Source: Meconema thalassinum (taxonomy: Eukaryota; Arthropoda; Insecta; Orthoptera; Tettigoniidae). From it: DNA of 64,000 nt. Both the position numbers and the translations under genes were made by a program. Location: the NCBI GenBank assembly GCA_946902985.2, contig OX336388.2:1695483978-1695547977 (forward strand). Reading direction: 5' to 3'. The notes beneath the pieces were generated by a model. It made no database searches, was not told the DNA's origin, and worked only from the letters and a program-made list of their open reading frames with translations. Shown here in pieces: positions 39,301 through 52,200 of the stretch; the stretch's first letter is position 1, and every line of letters starts with the position of its first letter.

Positions 39301-42150
39301 ACTTCGATACTAATTATGACAGGTAACTGTAACTTCGGTACTAATAATGACAAGTAACTGTAATTTCGATAAAAATTATGACAGGTAACAGTTACTTCGA
39401 TAATAATTATGACTGGTAACTGGAACTTCGTTACTAATTATGACAAGTAACTGTAATTTCGATACAAATAATGGCAGGTAACTGTAACTTCGATACTAAT
39501 TATGACAGGTAACAGTAACTTCGATACTAATTATGATAGTAACTGTAACTTCGATACTTATTATGACAGGTAACTGTAACTTCGATACTAATTATGACAA
39601 GTAACTCTAACTTCGTTACTAATTATGACAAGTAACTGTAATTTTGATAAAAAATTATGGCAGGTAACTTTAACATCGATACTAATTATGAGAGGTAACA
39701 GTAACTTCGATACTAATTATGACAGGTAACAGAAACTTCGTTACTAATTATGACAAGTAACTGTAATTTCAATACTAATTATGGCAGGTAACTGTAACTT
39801 CGTTACTAATTATGAGAAGTAACTGTAATTTCCATACTAATTATGGCAGGTAACTGTAATTTCGATTCTAATTATGACAGGTAACAGTAACTTCGATACT
39901 AATTATGACAAGTAACTGTAACTTCGATACTAATTATGACAGTTAACTGTAACTTCGTTACAAATAAGACAAGTAACTGTAATTTCGATACAAATTATGG
40001 CAGGTTACTGTAACTTCGATACTAATTATGACAGGTAACAGAAACATCGATACTAATTATGACAGGTAACAGTAACATCGATACTAATTATGACAAGTAA
40101 CTGTTACTTCGTTACTAAATATGACAAGTAAATGTAATTTCGATACAAATTATGGCAGGTAACTAACTTCGATAATAATTATGACAGGTAACTGTAACTT
40201 CGATACTATTTATGACAAATAACTGTAATTTTGATACAAATTATGACAGGTAACTGTAACTTCGTTACTAATTAGGACAAGTAACTGTAATTTCGATACA
40301 AATGATGGCAGGTAACTGTAACTTCGATACTAATTATGACAGGTAACAGTAACTTCGATAATAATTATGACAGAAAACAGTAACTTCGATACTAAATATG
40401 ACAGGTAACAGTAACTTCGATACTAATTATGGCAGGTAACTGTAACTTCGATACTAATTATGACAGTAAACTGTATATTCGTTACTAATTATGACAAGTA
40501 ACTGTAATTTTGATACAAATTATGGCAGGTAACTGTAACTTCGATACTATTTATGACACGTAACATTAACTTCGATATTAATTATGACAAGTAACTGCAA
40601 CTTCCATACTAATGATGACAGGTAACTATAACTACGTTACTAATCATGACAAGTATCTGTAATTTCGATACAAATTATGGCAGGTAACTGTAACTTCGAT
40701 ACTAATTATGACAAGAAACTCTAACTTCGTTACTAATTATGACAAGTAACTGTAATTTTGATAAAAAATAATGTAAGTAACTGTAACATCAATACTAATT
40801 ATGACAGGTAACAGAAACTTCGATAGTAATTATGACAAGTAACTGTGACTTCGTTACTAATAATGACAAGTAACAGTAATTTCGATACAAATTATGGCAG
40901 GTAACTCTAACTTCGTTACTAATTATGACAAGTAACAGTAACTTCCTTTCTAATTATGACTTTGATACTTATTATGACAGGTAATTGTAACTTCGATACT
41001 AATTATGACAGGTAGCTGTAACTTCGGTACTAATTATGACAAGTAACTGTAATTTCGATAAAAATTATGACAGGTAACAGTTACTTCGATAATAATTATG
41101 ACAAGTAACTGTAACTTCGATACTAATTATGACAGGTAACTGTAACTTCGATACTAATTATGACAAGTAACTCTAACTTCGTTACTAATTATGACAAGTA
41201 ACTGTTATTTTGATAAAAAAATATGGCAGGTAACTTTAACATCGATACTAATTATGAGAGGTAACAGTAACTTCGATACTAATTATGACAGGTAACAGCA
41301 ACTTCGTTACTAATTATGACAAGTAACTGTAATTTCAATGCTAATTATGGCAGGTAACTGTAACTTCGTTAATAATTATGAGAAGTTACTGTAATTTCCA
41401 TACTAATTATGGCAGGTAACTGTACTTTCGATTCTAATTATGACAGGTAACAGTAACTTCGATAATAATTATGACAAGTAACTGGAACTTCGTTACTAAT
41501 TATGACAAGTAACTGTAATTTCGATACAAATAATGGCAGGTAACTGTAACTTCGATACTAATTATGACAGGTAACAGTAACTTCGATACTAATTATGATA
41601 GTAACTGTAACTTCGATACTAATTATGACAGGTAACTGTAACTTCGATACTAATTAAGACAAGTAACTCTAACTTCGTTACTAATTATGACAAGTAACTG
41701 TTATTTTGATTAAAAATTATGGCAGGTAACTTTAACATCGATACTAATTATGAGAGGTAACAGTAACTTCGATACTAATTATGACAGGTAACTGTAACTT
41801 CGTTACTAATTAATACAAGTAACTGTAATTTCGATACAAATTATGGCAGGTTACTGTTACTTCGATACTAATTATGACAGGTAACAGTAACTTCGATACT
41901 AATTGTGACAGGTAACAGTAACATCGATACTAATTATGACAAGTAACTGTTACTTCGTTACTGAATATGACAAGTAACTGTAATTTCGATACAAATTATG
42001 GCAGGTAACTGTAACTTCGATACTAATTATGACAGGTAACTGTAACTTCGATAATAATTATGAAAAATAACTGTAATTTCGATACAAATTATGGCAGGTA
42101 ACTGTAACTTCGTTACTGATTATGACAGGTAACTGTAATTTCGATACAAA

Positions 42151-42174
42151 TTATTTATTTATTTATTTATTTAT
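42151..42174 (-). repeat. (TTAT)6 tail of the LINE fragment
   Basis: Six TTAT units on the plus strand, (ATAA)6 on the element's strand. The first unit coincides with the satellite's own AATTAT, so tail and target overlap by four bases. Confidence 0.85.
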
Positions 42175-42367
42175 GTCTTTTGCAGTGGCGAAGTTAGGGC
42201 TCGTGGCCCTCTCTTACACTTAACCACTTAGTTATAATAAAATACACAAATACTACCATTGAATAAGATAGGTGAACTAGAAATTAAGTTAGAATAATAC
42301 AGGACATAAAAAATAAAGATAGCAATGCACATCAAACAAAGAATCATATAAAATTGTTACCTGAAAC

Positions 42368-42399
<32 letters not shown>

Positions 42400-42492
42400 G
42401 TGATAGTGTTAGATCTAGTAAATAACTGAGTATTTTAATTTTTATTTATATACCATAATGGCTCAATCATGCTGTCTATCATCCATCACCAG
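42175..42492 (-). other. 3' untranslated region of the LINE fragment
   Basis: AT-rich non-satellite sequence between the stop codon and the ATAA tail. Apart from the AAT microsatellite at 42368-42399, I see no feature in it and no open frame of note. Confidence 0.8.
42368..42399. repeat. AAT/ATT microsatellite inside the LINE fragment
   Basis: About ten AAT-type units, interrupted once by AATACTAAT. It lies in the 3' untranslated region of the element and is unrelated to the 31-bp satellite. Confidence 0.85.
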
Positions 42493-42948
42493 TCACACGA
42501 AACAGTCAGCGGTGTTCAATAGGAAATCTCTGCAAGCAGTCTTAAATTTTGTGTAGGTCTTGCATTTCCTTACGTCAGCTGGGAGTGTATTCCAAAGTCG
42601 CGACCCAGTCACAACGAAGGATTTATTGTACTTGGAAGAGTGGTTAACGGGAATAGCGAGGGAAGAGTCAGATCTAGTATTAATATTATGAAAAGAGGAC
42701 AGGAAATGAAATTTCGAAGAAATATACAGTGGGAGATTTTCGTCTAGGGTTCGATATACCGACGTCAAAATATGAAAATTTCGACGCCCTTCAGGTTTCA
42801 GCCAAGAAAGAGCTTTGTAGCTAGGGGTTACGTGAGAATCGTAATTCAAGTTGAAAGCAAACCGAAGACTAGAGTTCAATGCTCGTTGCAGTTTTTTAGT
42901 TTGTTCGCTAGTTGCATCAACAAGGACCACGTCGCAATAGTCAAGTAT
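42493..42948 (-). pseudogene. C-terminal 151 codons of a LINE ORF2 (5'-truncated)
   Basis: An open frame from the truncation point to a stop at 42493-42495, starting I-L-D-Y-C-D-V-V. The pattern is that of the region after the reverse transcriptase palm and thumb in CR1/L2/Jockey-group LINEs: an LDYCD start, the segment ALSWLKPEGRRNFHILTSVY, a YISSKFHFLSS stretch, and the signature SRLWNTLPADVRK near the end. No reverse transcriptase catalytic motif is left, so it cannot be active. A GTG at 42930 could be read as a start, but the frame is open on both sides of it and I regard it as internal. No frameshift or internal stop is seen, so the fragment is young. Confidence 0.85.
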
Positions 42949-43290
42949 TGGCAGGTAACAGTACCTTCGATACTAATTATGACTGGTAACTGTAACTTCG
43001 ATACTAATTATGACAAGGAACTGTAATTTCGATACAAATTATGGCAGGTAACTGTAACTTCGATACTAATTATGACAGGTAACAGTAACTTCGATACTAA
43101 TTATGACAAGTAACTATAACTTCGATACAAATGATGGCGGGTAACTGTACCTTCGATACTAATTATGACAGAAAACAGTAACTTCGATACTAAATATGAC
43201 AGGTAACAGTAACTTCGATACTAATTATGGCAGGTAAATGTAACTTCGATACTAATTATGACAGTAAACTGTAACTTCGATACTAATTAT

Positions 43291-43296
43291 GACAGG
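43291..43296. other. Deletion junction in super-repeat copy A (497 bp missing)
   Basis: GACAGG here is followed by AAACTG. In copy B, GACAGG occurs at 56448-56453 and again at 56945-56950, with 497 bp (16 monomers plus 1 bp) between. Copy A joins the first left flank to the second right flank, consistent with deletion between two monomers. The offset change across the junction, 13,157 to 13,654, equals 497. Confidence 0.82.
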
Positions 43297-46200
43297 AAAC
43301 TGTAACTTCGTTACTAATTATGACAAGTAACTGTAATTTCGATACAAATTATGACAGGTAACTGTAACTTTGTTACTAATTATGACAAGTAACTGTAATT
43401 TCGATACAAATTATGGCAGGTAACAGTACCTTCGATACTAATTATGACTGGTAACTGTAACTTCGATACTAATTATGACAAGGAACTGTAATTTCGATAC
43501 AAATTATGTCAGGTAATTGTAACTTCGATAACAATTATGACAGGTAACAGTAACATCGATACTAATTATGACAAGTAACTATAACTTCGATACAAATTAT
43601 GACAGGTAACTGTAACTTCGATACTAATTATGACAAGAAACTCTACCTTCGTTAATAATTATGACAAGTAACTGTAATTTTGATAAAAATTATGGTAGGT
43701 AACTGTAACTTCAATACTAATTATGACAGGTAACAGTAACTTCGATACTAATTATGACAGGTAACTGTAACTTCGTTACTAATTAATACAAGTAACTTTA
43801 ATTTCGATACTAATTATGGCAGGTAACTGTAACTTCGTTACTAAATATGACAAGTCCCTGTAATTTCGATACAAATTATGACTGGTAACTGTAACTTCGA
43901 TACTAATTATGACAAGGAACTGTAATTTCGATACTAATTATGGCAGGTAACTGTAACTTCGATACTAGTTATGACAGGTAACTGTAACTTCGATAATAAT
44001 TATGACAAGTAACTGTAACTTCGATACTAATTATGACAGGTAACTGTAACTTCGTTACTAATTATGACAAGTAACTGTAATTTCGATACAAATTTTGGCA
44101 GGTAACTGTAACTGCGATACTAATTATGACAGGTAACAGTGACTTCGATACTAATTATGACAAGTAACTGTAGCTTCGATACTAATTATGACAGGTAACT
44201 GTAACTTCGCTATTAATTATGAGAAGTAAATGTAATTTCGATACAAATTATGGCAGGTAACTGTAACTTCGATACTAATTATGGCAGGTAACTGTTACTT
44301 CGATACTAATTATGAGAGGAAACAGTTACTTCGATACTTATTATGACAGGTAACTGCAACTTCGTTACTAATTAAGACAAGTAACTGTAATTTCAATACT
44401 AATTAAGGCAGGTAATTGTATCTTCGTTACTAATTATGACAAGTAACTGTAATTTCGATGCAAATTTTGGCAGGTAATTGTAACTTCAATACTAATTATG
44501 ACAGGTAACAGTAACTTCGATACTAATTATGACAAGTTACAGTAACTTCGATACTAATTATGACAGGTAACTGTAACTTCGTTACTATTTATGACAAGTA
44601 ACTGTAATTTCTATACAAATTATGGCAGGTAACTGTAACTTCGATACTAATTATGGCAGGTAACTGTAACTTCGATACTAATTATGAGAGGTAACAGTAA
44701 CTTCGATACTAATTATGACAGGCAACTGCAACATCATTACTAATTATGACAAGTAACAGTAACTTCGTTTCTAATTATGACATGTAACAGTAACATTGAT
44801 ACTTATTATGACAGGTAACTGTAACTTCGATACTAATTATGACAGGTAACTGTAACTTCGGTACTAATTATGACAAGAAACTCTAACTTCGTTACTAATT
44901 ATGACAAGTAACTGTAATTTTGTTAAAAAATAATGTAAGTAACTGTAACTTCAATACTAATTATGACAGGTAACAGTAACTTCGATAGTAATTATGACAA
45001 TTAACTGTAACTTCGTTACTAATTATGACAAGTAACTGTAATTTCGATACAAATTATGGCAGGTAACTCTAACTTCGTTACTAATTATGACAAGTAAAAG
45101 TAACTTCCTTTCTAATTATGACATGTAACACTAACTTTGATAATTATTATGACAGGTGACTGTAACTTCGATACTAATTATGACAGGTAACTGTAACTTC
45201 GGTACTAATTATGACAAGTAACTGTAATTTCGATAAAAATTATGACAGGTAACAGTTACTTCGATAATAATTATGACAAGTAACTGGAACTTCGTTACTA
45301 ATTATGACAAGTAACTGTAATTTCGATACAAATAATGGCAGGTAACTGTAACTTCGATACTAATTATGACAGGTAACAGTAACTTCGATACTAATTATGA
45401 TAGTAACTGTAACTTCGATACTAATTATGACAGGTAACTGTAACTTCGATACTAATTATGACAAGTAACTCTAACTTCGTTACTAATTATGACAAGTAAC
45501 TGTTATTTTGATAAAATATTAAGGCAGGTAACTTTAACATCGATACTAATTATGAGAGGTAACAGTAACTTCGATACTAATTATGACAGGTAACAGCAAC
45601 TTCGTTACTAATTATGACAAGTAACTGTAATTTCAATACTAATTATGGCAGGTAACTGTAACTTCGTTACTAATTATGAGAAGTAACTGTAATTTCCATA
45701 CTAATTATAGCAGGTAACTGTACTTTCGATTCTAATTATGACAGGTTACAGTAACTTCGATAATAATTATGACAGGTAACAGTTACTTCGTTACTAATTA
45801 TGACAAGTAACTGTAATTTCGATACAAATTATGGCAGGTAACTGTAACTTCGATACTTATTTTGGTAGGTAACTGTAACTTCAATACTAATTATGACAGG
45901 TAACAGTAACCTCCATACTAATTATGACAGGTAACTGTATCTTCGTTACTAATTATGACAAGTAACTTTAATTTCGGTACTAATTATGGCAGGTAACTGT
46001 AACTTCGTTACTAATTATGACAAGTCCATGTAATTTCGATACAAATTATGGCAGGTAACTGTAACTTCGATACTAATTATGACAAGTAACAGTAGCTTCG
46101 ATACTAATTATGACAGGAAACTGTAACTTCGTTACTAATTATGACAAGTAACTGTAATTTCGATACAAATTATGACAGGTAACTGTAACTTTGTTACTAA

Positions 46201-49200
46201 TTATGATAAGTAACTGTAATTTCGATACAAATTATGGCAGGTAACAGTACCTTCGATACTAATTATGACTGGTAACTGTAACTTCGATACTAATTATGAC
46301 AAGGAACTGTAATTTCGATACAAATTATGTCAGGTAATTGTAACTTCGATACTAATTATGACAGGTAACAGTAACATCGATACTAATTATGACAAGTAAC
46401 TATAACTTCGATACAAATTATGACAGGTAACTGTAACTTCGATACTAATTATGACAAGAAACTCTACCTTCGTTAATAATTATGACAAGTAACTGTAATT
46501 TTGATAAAAATTATGGTAGGTAACTGTAACTTCAATACTAAATATGACAGGTAACAGTAACTTCGATACTAATTATGACAGGTAACGGTAACTTCGTTAC
46601 TAATTAATACAAGTAATTTTAATTTCGATACTAATTATGGCAGGTAACTGTAACTTCGTTACTAATTATGACAAGTCCCTGTAATTTCGATACAAATTAT
46701 GACTGGTAACTGTAACTTCGTTACTAATTATGACAAGGAACTGTAATTTCGATACTAATTATGGCAGGTAACTGTAACTTCGATACTAATTATGACAGGT
46801 AACTGTAACTTCGATACTAATTATGGCAAGTAACTGTAACTTCGATACTAATTATGACAGGTAACAGTAACTTCGATACTTATTATGACAGGTAACAGTA
46901 ACATCGATACTAATTATGACAAGTTACTGTTACTTCGTTACTGAATATGACAAGTAAGTGTAATTTCGATACAAATTATGGCAGGTAACTGTAACTTCGA
47001 TACTAATTATGACAGGTAACTGTAACTTCGATAATAATTATGACAAATAACTGTAATTCCGATACAAATTATGACAGGTAACTGTAACTCGTTACTGATT
47101 ATGACAGGTGACTGTAATTTCGATACAAATTATGGCAGGTAACAGTACCTTCGAAACTAATTTTGACTGGTAACTGAAACTTCGATACTAATTATGACAA
47201 GGAACTGTAATTTCGATACAAATTATGGCAGATAACTGTAACTTCGATACTAATTATGACAGGTAACAGTAACATCGATACTAATTATGACAAGTAACTA
47301 TAACTTCGATACAAATGATGGCGGGTAACTGTACCTTCGATACTAATTATGACAGAAAACAGTAACTTCGGTACTAAATATGACAGGCAACAGTAACTTC
47401 GATACTAATTATGGCAGGTAAATGTAACTTCGATACTAATTATGACAGTAAACTGTAACTTCGATACTAATTATGACAGGTAATTGTTACTTCGTTACTA
47501 ATTATGACAAGTAACTGTAATTTCGATACAAATTATGGCAGGTAACTGTAACTTCGATACTAATTATGACAAGACACTCTACCTTCGTTAATAATTATGA
47601 CAAGTAACTGTAATTTTGATAAAAATTATGGTAGGTAACTGTAACTTCAATACTAATTATGACAGGTAACAGTAACTTCGATACTAATTATGACAGGTAA
47701 CTGTAACTTCGTTACTAATTAATACAAGTAACTTTAATTTCGATACTAATTATGGCAGGTAACAGTAACTTCGTTACTAATTATGACATGTCCCTGTAAT
47801 TTCGATACAAATTATGGCAGGTAACTGTAACTTCGATACTAATTATGACGAGTAACAGTAACTTCGATACTAATTATGACAGGAAACTGTAACTTCATTA
47901 CTAATTATGACAAGTAACTGTAATTTCGATACAAATTATGACAGGTAACTGTAACTTTGTTACTAATTATGACAAGTAACTGTAATTTCGATACAAATTA
48001 TGGCAGGTAACAGTACCTTCGATACTAATTATGACTGGTAACTGTAACTTCGATACTAATTATGACAAGGAACTGTGATTTCGATACAAATTATGGCAGG
48101 TAATTGTAACTTCGATACTAATTATGACAGGTAACAGTAACATCGATACTAATTATGACAAGTAACTATAACTTCGATACAAATTATGACAGGTATCTGT
48201 AACTTCGATACTAATTATGACAAGAAACTCTACCTTCGTTAATAATTATGACAAGTACTGTAATTTTGATAAAAATTATGGTAGGTAACTGTAACTTCAA
48301 AACTAATTATGACAGGTAACAGTAACTTCGATACTAATTATGACAGGTAACTGTAACTTCGTTACTAATTAATACAAGTAACTTTAATTTCGATACTAAT
48401 TATGGCAGGTAACAGTAACTTAGTTACTAATTATGACAAGTCCCTGTAATTTCGATACAAATTTTGGCAGGTAACTGTAACTGCGATACTAATTATGACT
48501 GGTAACAGTGACTTCGATACTAATTATGACAAGTAACTGTAACTTCGATACTAATTATGACAGGTAACTGTAACTTCGCTATTAATTATGACAAGTAACT
48601 GTAAATTCGATACAAATTATGGCAGGTAACTGTAACTTCGATACTAATTATGGCAGGTAACTGTAACTTCGATACTAATTATGAGAGGAAACAGTAACTT
48701 CGATACTTATTATGACAGGTAACTGCAACTTCGTTACTAATTAAGACAAGTAACTGTAATTTCGATACTAATTATGGCAGGTAACTGTAACTTCGTTACT
48801 AATTATGAGAAGTAACTGTAATTTCGATACAAATTATGGCTGGACACTGTAATTTCGATTCTAATTATGACAGGTAACAGTAACTTCGATACTAATTATG
48901 ACAAGTAACTGTAACTTCGATACTAATTAGGACAAGTAACTGTAACTTCGATACTAATTATGACAGGTAACTGTATCTTCGTTACTAATTATGACAAGTA
49001 ACTGTAATTTCGATGCAAATTTTGGCAGGTAACTGTAACTTCGATACTAATTATGACAGGTAACAGTAACTTCGATACTAATTATGACACGTTACAGTAA
49101 CTTCGATACTAATTATGACAGGTAACTGTAACTTCGATACTAATTATGACAAGTAACTGTAATTTCGATACAAATTATGGCAGGTAACTGTAACTTCGAT

Positions 49201-52200
49201 ACTAATTATGGCAGGTAACTGTAACTTCGATACCAATTATGAGAGGTAACAGTAACTTCGATACTAATTATGACAGGCAACTGCAACATCGTTACTAATT
49301 ATGACAAGTAACAGTAACTTCGTTTCTAATTATGACATGTAACAGTCACTTTGATACTTATTATGACAGGTAACTGTAACTTCGATACTAATTATGACAG
49401 GTAACTATAACTTCGGTACGGATTATGACAAGAAACTCTAACTTCGTTACTAATTATGACAAGTAACTGTAATTTTCATAAAAAATTATGGCAGGTAACT
49501 GTAACTTCGGTACTAATTATGACAAGTAACTGTAATTTCGTTACAAATTATGGCAGGTAACTGTAACTTCGATACTAATTATGACAGGTAACTGTAACTT
49601 CGATAGTAATTATGACAGGTAACAGTAACTTCGATACTAATTATGACAAGTAACTGTAACTTCGATACTAATTATGACAGGTAACTGTTACTTCGTTACT
49701 AATTACGACAAGTAACTGTATTTTCGATACAAATAATGGCAGGTAACTGTAATTTCGATACTTATTATGACAGGTAACAGTAACTTCGGTACTAATTATG
49801 ACAAGTAAATATAACTTCGATACAAATTATGACAGGTAACTGTAACTTCGATACTAATTATGACAAGAAACTCTAACTTCGTTACTAATTATGACAAGTA
49901 ACTGTAATTTTGATAAAAAATTATGGTAGGTAACTGTAACTTCAATACTAATTATGACAGGTAACAGTAACTTCCATACTAATTATGACAGGTAAATGTA
50001 ACTTCGTTACTAATTATGACAAGTAACTTTAATTTCGGTACTAATTATGGCAGGTAACTGTAACTTCGTTACTAATTATGACAAGTCCCTGTAATTTCGA
50101 TACAAATTATGGCAGGTAACTGTAACTTCGATACTAACTATGACAAGTAACAGTAACTTCGATACTAATTATGACAGGAAACTGTAACTTCGTTACTAAT
50201 TATGACAAGTAACTGTAATTTCGATACAAATTATGACAGGTAACTGTAACTTTGTTACTAATTATGACAAGTAACTGTAATTTCGATACAAATTATGGCA
50301 GGTAACAGTACCTTCGATACTAATTATGACTGGTAACTGTAACTTCGATAATAATTATGACAAGGAACTGTAATTTCGATACAAATTATGGCAGGTAAAT
50401 GTAACTTCGATACTAATTATGACAGGTAACAGTAACATCGATACTAATTATGACAAGTAACTATAACTTCGATACAAATTATGACAGGTAACTGTAACTT
50501 CGATACTAATTGTGACAAGAAACTCTACCTTCGTTAATAATTATGACAAGTAACTGTAATTTTGATAAAAATAATGGTAGGTAACTGTAACTTCAATACT
50601 AATTAAGACAGGTAACAGTAACATCGATACTAATTATGACAGGTAACTGTAACTTCGTTACTAATTAATAAAAGTAACTTTAATTTCGATACTAATTATG
50701 GCAGGTAACTGTAACTTCGTTACTAATTATGACAAGTCCCTGTAATTTCGATACAAATTATGACTGGTAACTGTAACTTCGATACTAATTGTGACAAGGA
50801 ACTGTAATTTCGATACTAATTATGCCAGGTAACTGTAACTTCGTTACTAATTATGACAGGTAACTGTAACTTCGATACTAATTATGACAAGTAACTGTAA
50901 CTTCGATACTAATTATGACAGGTAACTGTAACTTCGTTACTAATTATGACAAGTAACTGTAATTTCGATACAAATTTTGGCAGGTAACTTTAACTGCGAT
51001 ACTAATTATGACAGGTAACAGTAACTTCGATACTAATTATGACAAGTAACTGCAACTTCGATACTAATTATAACAGGTAACTGTAACTTCGCTATTAATT
51101 ATGACAAGTAACTGTAATTTCGATACAAATTATGGCAGGTAACTGTAACTTCGATACTAATTATGGCAGGTAACTGTAACTTCGATACCAATTATGAGAG
51201 GTAACTGTAACTTCGATACTAATTATGGCTGATAACTGTAACTTCGATACTAATTATGAGAGGAAACAGTAACTTCGATACTTATTATGACAGGTAACTG
51301 CAACTTCGTTACTAATTAAGACAAGTAACTGTAACTTCGATACTAATTACGACAAGTAACTGTAACTTCGATACTAATTATGACAGGTTACTGTATCTTC
51401 GTTACTAATTATGACAAGTAACTGTAATTTCGATACAAATTTTGGCAGGTAACTGTAACTTCGATACTAATTATGACAGGTAACAGTAACTTCGATACTA
51501 ATTATTACATGTTACAGTAACTTCGATACTAATTATGACAGGTAACTGTAACTTCGTTACTAATTATGACAAGTAACTGTAATTTCGATACAAATTATGG
51601 CAGGTAACTGTAACTTCGATACTAATTATGGCAGGTAACTGTAACTTCGATACTAATTATGAGAGGTAACAGTAACTTCGATACTAATTATGACAGGCAA
51701 CTGCATCATCGTTACTAATTATGACAAGTACCTGTAATTCCGATACTAATTATGGCAGGTAACTGTAACTTCGTTACTAATTATGACAAGTAACAGTAAC
51801 TTCGTTTCTAATTATGACATTTAACAGTAACTTTGATACTTATTATGACAGGTAACTGTAACTTCGATACTAATTATGACAGGTAACTGTAACTTCGGTA
51901 CTAATTATGACAAGTAATTGTAATTTCGATAAAAATTATGACAGGTAACAGTAACTTCGATAATAATTATGACAAGTTACTGGAACTTCGTTACTAATTA
52001 TGAATAGTAACCGTAATTTCGATACAAATTATGGCAGGTAACTGTAACTTCGATACTAATTATGACAGGTAACAGTAACTTCGATACTAATTATGATAGT
52101 AACTGTAACTTCGATACTAATTATGACAGGTAACTGTAACTTCGATACTAGTTATGACAAGTAACTCTAACTTCGTTACTAATTATGACAAGTAACTGTA

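Larger units (their letters stand above)
23006..42154. repeat. 31-bp satellite array, middle block
   Basis: Same monomer family as the left block, but without its 98-mer order. Common local variants absent or rare on the left include a 28-bp monomer with GGTAACTAACTTCG (for example 23991, 25011, 29474, 30000, 31204, 38613, 40159), TATGATAGTAAC, GTTACAAATAAGAC and TTGATAAAAAATAATGTAAG. No gene or unrelated insert is seen from 23016 to 42154. Confidence 0.97.
42155..42949 (-). mobile_element. 5'-truncated LINE 3' end, 795 bp
   Basis: The boundaries are exact because copy B of the super-repeat keeps the empty site: CAAATTAT ending at 56106 joins directly to GGCAGGTAAC at 56107, whereas here 795 bp lie between. 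The insert has an ATAA tail at its left, about 320 bp of AT-rich 3' untranslated sequence, and a reverse transcriptase C-terminal reading frame open to the right edge. There is no target-site duplication beyond one ambiguous T. It differs from the larger LINE in sequence and in C-terminal type, so it is another family. Confidence 0.92.
32930..46855. repeat. 13.9-kb super-repeat, copy A (contains the truncated LINE)
   Basis: Matches the sequence from 46856 onward at nearly constant offset. CTGAATATGAC is at 33019 and 46941 (13,922). ACAGTCACTTTGATAC is at about 35390 and 49342 (13,952). The shortened TATGACTTTGATAC is at about 40956 and 54909 (13,953). After the LINE fragment the offset falls to 13,157 and then returns to 13,654 because copy A lacks 497 bp present in copy B. 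Compared with copy B, copy A has lost one monomer near 33760 and gained the LINE. Confidence 0.85.

Noticed and set aside
42928..42930. GTG at 42930 as a true start of a 145-aa gene
   Set aside because: The frame stays open upstream to the truncation point with family-like residues (ILDYCDVV), and the empty site shows that the edge is an insertion boundary, so this is a truncated ORF, not a gene start.
42772..43026. 84-codon plus-strand frame crossing the right edge of the LINE fragment
   Set aside because: It is antisense to the LINE coding remnant and runs into satellite; it exists only through the insertion junction.
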